Shown here one piece after another: positions 34,270 to 38,454 of a DNA stretch of 38,454 nucleotides; within the stretch, counting starts at the first letter, position 1, and every line of letters starts with the position of its first letter. Made by a program: the position numbers and the translations under genes. Where the stretch lies: assembly GCF_032854445.1 (NCBI RefSeq), contig NW_027018342.1, forward strand, positions 1 to 38,454. The letters run 5' to 3'. The notes under the pieces are model-generated. The model was not told the DNA's origin and searched no databases. It worked only from the letters and a program-made list of their open reading frames with translations. This DNA comes from Liolophura sinensis. Taxonomy: Eukaryota > Mollusca > Polyplacophora > Chitonida > Chitonidae.

Positions 34270-35939
34270 ATGATCATTGATGTCATAGTCACGTGCCCAG
34301 CAACGGCTCTTACTCCATGGAAACCAGGGAAATATGCAATTTTTTAACAGCTGCCGATGCCTGGCCCAATTCCGCATCTATTAGAACCTTATAGATGTGG
34401 TTCAGTGATCAGTTGTACTTTTTACAGCAGACTGTATCTAGTACATTGTGTTTTTTATGTACGAATAGTGTGGTTTTTCTACACGTAGATAAAGACATTG
34501 AGATTGTCTTGGACTTAAAAGTAAGACAATTGCTGGATGAGTTAAATGGGCTTAGCCCAAAGATTTGACGTCTTCTGGGCTACCGAAGGGCACATAACGT
34601 ATAGTTAAAAGTTGAATATAGTAACGACCAGTCGCGATTGTGCATAGTACAGTGTATCCGATTTCAATTAACAAAAAGACCAGGCAAAAATGCAAAAGTG
34701 GAAAAACTGTTCCAGTGCTGCTGGTAAGAGGCTAATCCGACGTATTTTGTCACGAGAAATCGAATGGTGCAAACCGCGTTGCTCTCCGACCAATACTTTT
34801 GGCTGTAGCGACAATTGAATGATCATTGATGTCATAGTCACGTGCCCAGCAACGGCTCTTACTCCATGGAAACCAGGGAAATATGCTATTTTTTAACAGC
34901 TGCCGATGCCTGGCCCAATTCCGCATCTATTAGAACCTTATTGATGTGGGTCAGTGATCAGTTGTACTTTTTACAGCAGACTGTATCTAGTACATTGTGT
35001 TTTTTATGTACGAATGGTGTGGTTTTTCTACACGTAGATAAAGACATTGAGATTGTCTTGGACTTAAAAGTAAGACAATTGCTGGATGAGTTAAATGGGC
35101 TTAGCCCAAAGATTTGACGTCTTCTGGGCTACCGAAGGGCACATAACTTATAGTCAAAAGTTGAATATAATAATGACCAGTCGCGATTGTACATAGTACA
35201 GTGTAGCCGATTTCCATTAACAAAAAGACCAGGCAAAAATGCAAAAGTGGAAAAACTGTTCCAGTGCTACTGGTAAGAGGTTAATCCGACGTATTTTGTC
35301 ACGAGAAATCGAATGGTGCAAACCGCGTTGCTCTCCGACCAATACTTTTGGCTGTAGCCACAATTGAATGATCATTGATGTCATAGTCACGTGCCCAGCA
35401 ACGGCTCTTACTCCATGGAAACCAGAGAAATTTGCAATTTTTTAACAGCTGCCGATGCCTGGCCCAATTCCGCATCTATTAGAACCTTATTAATGTGGTG
35501 CAGTTATCAGTTGTACTTTTTACAGCAGACTGTATCTAGTACATTGTGTTTTTTATGTACGAATGGTGTGGTTTTTCTACACGTAGATAAAGACATTGAG
35601 ATTGTCTTGGACTTAAAAGTAAGACAATTGCTGGATGAGTTAAATGGGCTTAGCCCAAAGATTTGACGTCTTCTGGGCTACCGAAGGGCACATAACGTAT
35701 AGTTAAAAGTTGAATATAGTAACGACCAGTCGCGATTGTGCATAGTACAGTGTATCCGATTTCAATTAACAAAAAGACCAGGCAAAAATGCAAAAGTGGA
35801 AAAACTGTTCCAGTGCTGCTGGTAAGAGGCTAATCCGACGTATTTTGTGACGAGAAATCGAATGGTGCAAACCGCGTTGCTCTCCGACCAATACTTTTGC
35901 CTGTAGTGACAATTGAATGATCATTGATGTCATAGTCAC

Positions 35940-37587
35940 GTGCCCAGCAACGGCTCTTACTCCATGGAAACCAGGGAAATTTGCAATTTTTTAAACAGCT
36001 GCCGATGCCTGGGCCAATTCCGCATCTTTTAGAACCTTATTGATGTGGGTCAGTGATCAGTTGTACTTTTTACAGCAGACTGTATCTAGTACCTTGTGTT
36101 TTTTATGTACAAATGGTGTGGTTTTTCTACACGTAGATAAAGACATTGAGATTGTCTTGGACTTAAAAGTAAGACAATTGCTGGATGAGTTAAATGGGCT
36201 TAGCCCAAAGATTTGACGTCTTCTGGGCTACCGAAGGGCACATAACGTATAGTTAAAAGTTGAATATAGTAACGACCACTCGCGATTGTGCATAGTACAG
36301 TGTATCCGATTTCAATTAACAAAAAGACCAGGCAAAAATTCAAAAGTGGAAAAACTGTTCCAGTGCTACTGGTAAGGGGCTAATCCGACGTATTTTGTCA
36401 CGAGAAATTGAATGGTGCAAACCGCGTTGCTCTCCGACCAATACTTTTGGCTGTAGCGACAATTGAATGATCATTGATGTCATAGTCACGTGCCCAGCAA
36501 CGGCTCTTACTCCATGGAAACCAGGGAAATTTGCAATTTTTTAAACAGCTGCCGATGCCTGGGCCAATTCCGCATCTATTAGAACCTTATTGATGTGGGT
36601 CAGTGATCAGTTGTACTTTTTACAGCAGACTGTATCTAGTACCTTGTGTTTTTTATGTACAAATGGTGTGGTTTTTCTACACGTAGATAAAGACATTGAG
36701 ATTGTCTTGGACTTAAAAGTAAGACAATTGCTGGATGAGTTAAATGGGCTTAGCCCAAAGATTTGACGTCTTCTGGGCTACCGAAGGGCACATAACGTAT
36801 AGTTAAAAGTTGAATATAGTAACGACCAGTCGCGATTGTGCATAGTACAGTGTATCCGATTTCAATTAACAAAAAGACCAGGCAAAAATGCAAAAGTGGA
36901 AAAACTGTTCCAGTGCTGCTGGTAAGAGACTAATCCGACGTATTTTGTCACGAGAAATCGAATGGTGCAAACCGCGTTGCTCTCCGACCTATACTTTTGG
37001 CTGTAGCCACAATTGAATGATCATTGATGTCATAGTCACGTGCCCAGCAACGGCTCTTACTCCATGGAAACCAGGGAAATATGCAATTTTTTAACAGCTG
37101 CCGATGCCTGGCCCAATTCCGCATCTATTGGAACCTTATAGATGTGGTTCAGTGATCAGTTGTACCTTTTACAGCAGACTGTATCTAGTACATTGTGTTT
37201 TTTATGTACGAATGGTGTGGTTTTTCTACACGTAGATAAAGACATTGAGATTGTCTTGGACTTAAAAGTAAGACAATTGCTGGATGAGTTAAATGGGCTT
37301 AGCCCAAAGATTTGACGTCTTCTGGGCTACCGAAGGGCACATAACGTATAGTTAAAAGTTGAATATAGTAACGACCAGTCGCGATTGTGCATAGTACAGT
37401 GTATCCGATTTCAATTAACAAAAAGACCAGGCAAAAATGCAAAAGTGGAAAAACTGTTCCAGTGCTACTGGTAAGGGGCTAATCCGACGTATTTTGTCAC
37501 GAGAAATTGAATGGTGCAAACCGCGTTGCTCTCCGACCATACTTTTGGCTGTAGCGACAATTGAATGATCATTGATGTCATAGTCAC
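35940..37587 (+). repeat. Resumed 6-mer pattern (A1-A1-B1)
   Basis: Starts are 35940, 36490 and 37040. The junction with the preceding B4 carries TTTTGTGACGAG and TTTGCCTGTAGTGAC, exactly as before 26600 and 29899. The second A1 has GACCTATAC like 27150, but has CATCTATTAG in an otherwise A-class unit. B1 at 37040 matches 27701 except for a common CCAGTCG / AAATGC tail. The next unit is A2 without the extra A1, so this copy has one monomer fewer than 25500-28799. Confidence 0.78.
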
Positions 37588-38454
37588 GTGCCCAGCAACG
37601 GCTCTTACTCCATGGAAACAAGGGAAATTTGCAATTTTTTAAACAGCTGCCGATGCCTGGGCCAATTCGCATCTTTTAGAACCTTATTAATGTGGGTCAG
37701 TGATCAGTTGTACTTTTTACAGCAGACTGTATCTAGTACCTTATGTTTTTTATGTACAAATGGTGTGGTTTTCTACACGTAGATAAAGACATTGAGATTG
37801 TCTTGGACTTAGAAGTAAGACAATTGCTGGGTGAGTTTAATGGCTTAGCCCAAAGATTTGACGTCTTCTGGGCTACCGAAGGGCACATAACTTATAGTCA
37901 AAAGTTGAATATAATAATGACCAGTCGCGATTGTACATAGTACAGTGTAGCCGATTTCCATTAACAAAAAGACCAGGCAAAAATGCAAAAGTGGAAAAAC
38001 TCTTCCAGTGCTGCTGGTAAGAGACTAATCCGACGTATTTTGTCACGAGAAATCGAATGGTGCAAACCGCGTTGCTCTCCGACCAATACTTTTGGCTGTA
38101 GCCACAATTGAATGATCATTGATGTCACAGTCACGTGCCGAGCAAACGGCTCTTACTCCATGGAAACCAGGGAAATTTGCAATTTTTTAACAGCTGCCGA
38201 TGCCTGGCCCAATTCCGCATCTATTAGAACCTTATTAATGTGGTGCAGTTATCAGTTGTACTTTTTACAGCAGACTGTATCCTAGTACATTGTGTTTTTT
38301 ATGTACGAATGGTGTGGTTTTTCTACACGTAGATAAAGACATTGAGATTGTCTTGGACTTAAAAGGTAAGACAATTGCTGGATGAGTTAAATGGGCTTAG
38401 CCCAAAGATTTGACGTCTCTGGGCTACCGAAGGGCACATAACGTATAGTTAAAA
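37588..38454 (+). repeat. A2-B4 pair at the right edge, last monomer cut
   Basis: Starts are 37588 (A2) and 38135 (B4, truncated by the window end at GTTAAAA). Both resemble 25500/26051 and 28800/29350. Small length changes cluster here: GACCATAC near 37537, AATTCGCATC near 37668, GGTTTTCTAC near 37770, CAAACGG near 38145, TATCCTAG near 38280, AAAAGGTAAG near 38364 and GACGTCTCTGG near 38412. The array runs off the right edge. Confidence 0.83.
37743..37940 (+). other. 65-codon open frame joining two reading frames by indels
   Basis: In this A2 copy, indels in GGTTTTCTAC and AATGGCTTAGCC place the VDKDIEIVLDLE segment and the downstream RFDVFWATEGHITYSQ segment in one frame ending at ACA TAG. 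A2 and B3 tails read ACTTATAGTCAAAAG and so keep this downstream segment open for about 29 codons, while most other copies have TATAGTTAA, a stop. A similar joined frame occurs at 9171-9371. The joins rest on one-base indels in an error-prone part of the window, so I do not call a gene. Confidence 0.2.

Larger units (their letters stand above)
33744..34292 (+). repeat. Reference monomer (B4 type) for sub-element positions
   Basis: A clean 549-bp copy with no private indel, used here to place sub-elements. In order it holds: CACGTGCC at its start, a ~276-bp segment with the open frame (33744-34019), a GC-richer inverted-repeat block (34004-34033), GGGCACATAAC (34040-34050), an A-run cluster (34124-34157), AATCCGACG and TCACGAG (about 34184-34207), and the AATGATCATT palindrome just before the next CACGTG. 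Blocks that look unchanged in nearly all copies are CGACGTATTTTG, GACATTGAGATTGTC, GGGCTACCGAAGG and CACGTGCC. Confidence 0.85.
30999..35939 (+). repeat. Regular trimeric higher-order repeat, 3 x 1,647 bp (B2-B3-B4)
   Basis: Nine monomers, each spaced exactly 549 bp, start at 30999, 31548, 32097 | 32646, 33195, 33744 | 34293, 34842, 35391. Each triplet is B2 (TTATAGATG, ACGAATAG), B3 (AAATATGCTAT, ACTTATAGTC tail) and B4 (CCAGAGAAATTTG, GTGGTGCAGTTATC). Copies 1 and 2 share TAACAGGC in the B2 tail. Copies 2 and 3 share GTGGGTCAG in B3. This stepwise sharing fits successive out-of-register unequal crossovers. It is the longest regular block in the window. Confidence 0.9.
1..38454 (+). repeat. 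Satellite DNA array, 70 tandem ~549.8-bp monomers
   Basis: Every part of the window aligns to one 549-550-bp unit repeated head to tail with no inversion and no foreign insert. Using the G of GTGCC in the conserved CACGTGCC site as phase point, copies start at 200, 754, 1303 and so on to 38135. Most spacings are 549, 550 or 551 bp. Copies differ by scattered substitutions and a few one-base indels, so they are highly similar but readily classed into A (33) and B (37). The repeat is moderately AT-rich with short A and T runs. Period and homogeneity are those of eukaryotic satellite DNA; bacterial arrays of this size and period are not known to me. The chromosomal location (centromere, pericentromere, subtelomere) cannot be read from the sequence. 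The strand sign is arbitrary. Confidence 0.97.

Noticed and set aside
33744-34292. CENP-B box
   Set aside because: I looked for the TTCGnnnnAnnCGGG core on both strands of the consensus and did not find it.
33744-34292. Shorter internal subrepeats within the 549-bp unit
   Set aside because: Only short shared words were found (ATTGATGT, TGATCA, GTCACG, TGGGCT). They do not align as regular subunits.
1-38454. CRISPR array
   Set aside because: The unit is 549 bp with no short direct repeat plus unique spacer structure; all parts of the unit repeat.
1-38454. Transposon, LTR or IS array
   Set aside because: No inverted termini, target-site duplications, tRNA-primer site or transposase/reverse-transcriptase motifs were seen, and the period is uniform.
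1-38454. rDNA spacer repeats or 5S/histone tandem gene cluster
   Set aside because: No rRNA, 5S or histone sequence was recognised in the unit, and no promoter or terminator boundary was found.
1-38454. Circular element of exactly 70 units
   Set aside because: Joining the ends would leave a ~35-base gap in phase, and both ends are simply mid-repeat cuts. Nothing shows circularity, although extrachromosomal satellite circles are known in general.

Overview
The whole 38,454-base window is one uninterrupted head-to-tail satellite DNA array. A unit of 549-550 bp recurs 70 times, all in the same orientation. I phased copies on the conserved CACGTGCC site: the first falls at 200 and the seventieth at 38135, a mean period of about 549.8 bp. 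I see no unique flanking DNA, no inserted transposon, no RNA gene and no convincing protein-coding gene. This organisation points to heterochromatin (centromeric, pericentromeric or subtelomeric) of a eukaryote. I do not recognise the satellite family and cannot name the organism.

The monomers fall into two classes. Class A (33 copies, about 550 bp) has TTTAAACAGC, CTGGGCC, CATCTTTTAG and GTGGGTC. Class B (37 copies, about 549 bp) has TTTAACAGC, CTGGCCC, CATCTATT and GTGGTTC or GTGGTGC. Working subtypes used below: A1 is plain A. A2 has CCTTATG, CTTAGAAG and GGGTGAGTTTAAT. B1 has CTATTGG and TTATAGATG. B2 has TTATAGATG and ACGAATAG. B3 has AAATATGCTAT. B4 has TTAATGTGGTGCAGTTATC. B5 has GATGAAG. 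B6 has CAGGGGAATATG and GGCAAAATT.

Layout: 1-2969 noisy A1/B1/B2 copies; 2970-5718 a 5-mer, repeated at 5719-9014 with one extra monomer; 9015-9565 a lone A1; 9566-11765 a 4-mer A1-A1-A2-B4, repeated at 13413-15611; 11766-13412 a 3-mer B5-A2-B4, repeated at 17809-19456; 15612-17808 mixed copies including an A/B chimera; 19457-22753 two diverged 3-mers; 22754-24402 three near-identical chimeric monomers; 24403-25499 an A2-B4 dimer; 25500-28799 a 6-mer whose next copy starts at 28800; 30999-35939 a regular 1,647-bp trimer (B2-B3-B4) present three times inside that second copy; 35940-38454 the resumed 5/6-mer pattern.

No gene-level cooperation can be described. The biology visible here is array evolution: higher-order repeats, chimeric monomers and locked neighbour pairs, as expected from unequal crossing-over and gene conversion. 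A 91-codon open frame is intact in 21 of 70 copies and is broken in the others by fixed class-specific lesions, so I treat it as a property of the repeat and not as a gene. One-base indels cluster at about 1-3.6 kb, 24.2-24.95 kb and 37.5-38.45 kb, which looks like residual long-read error.
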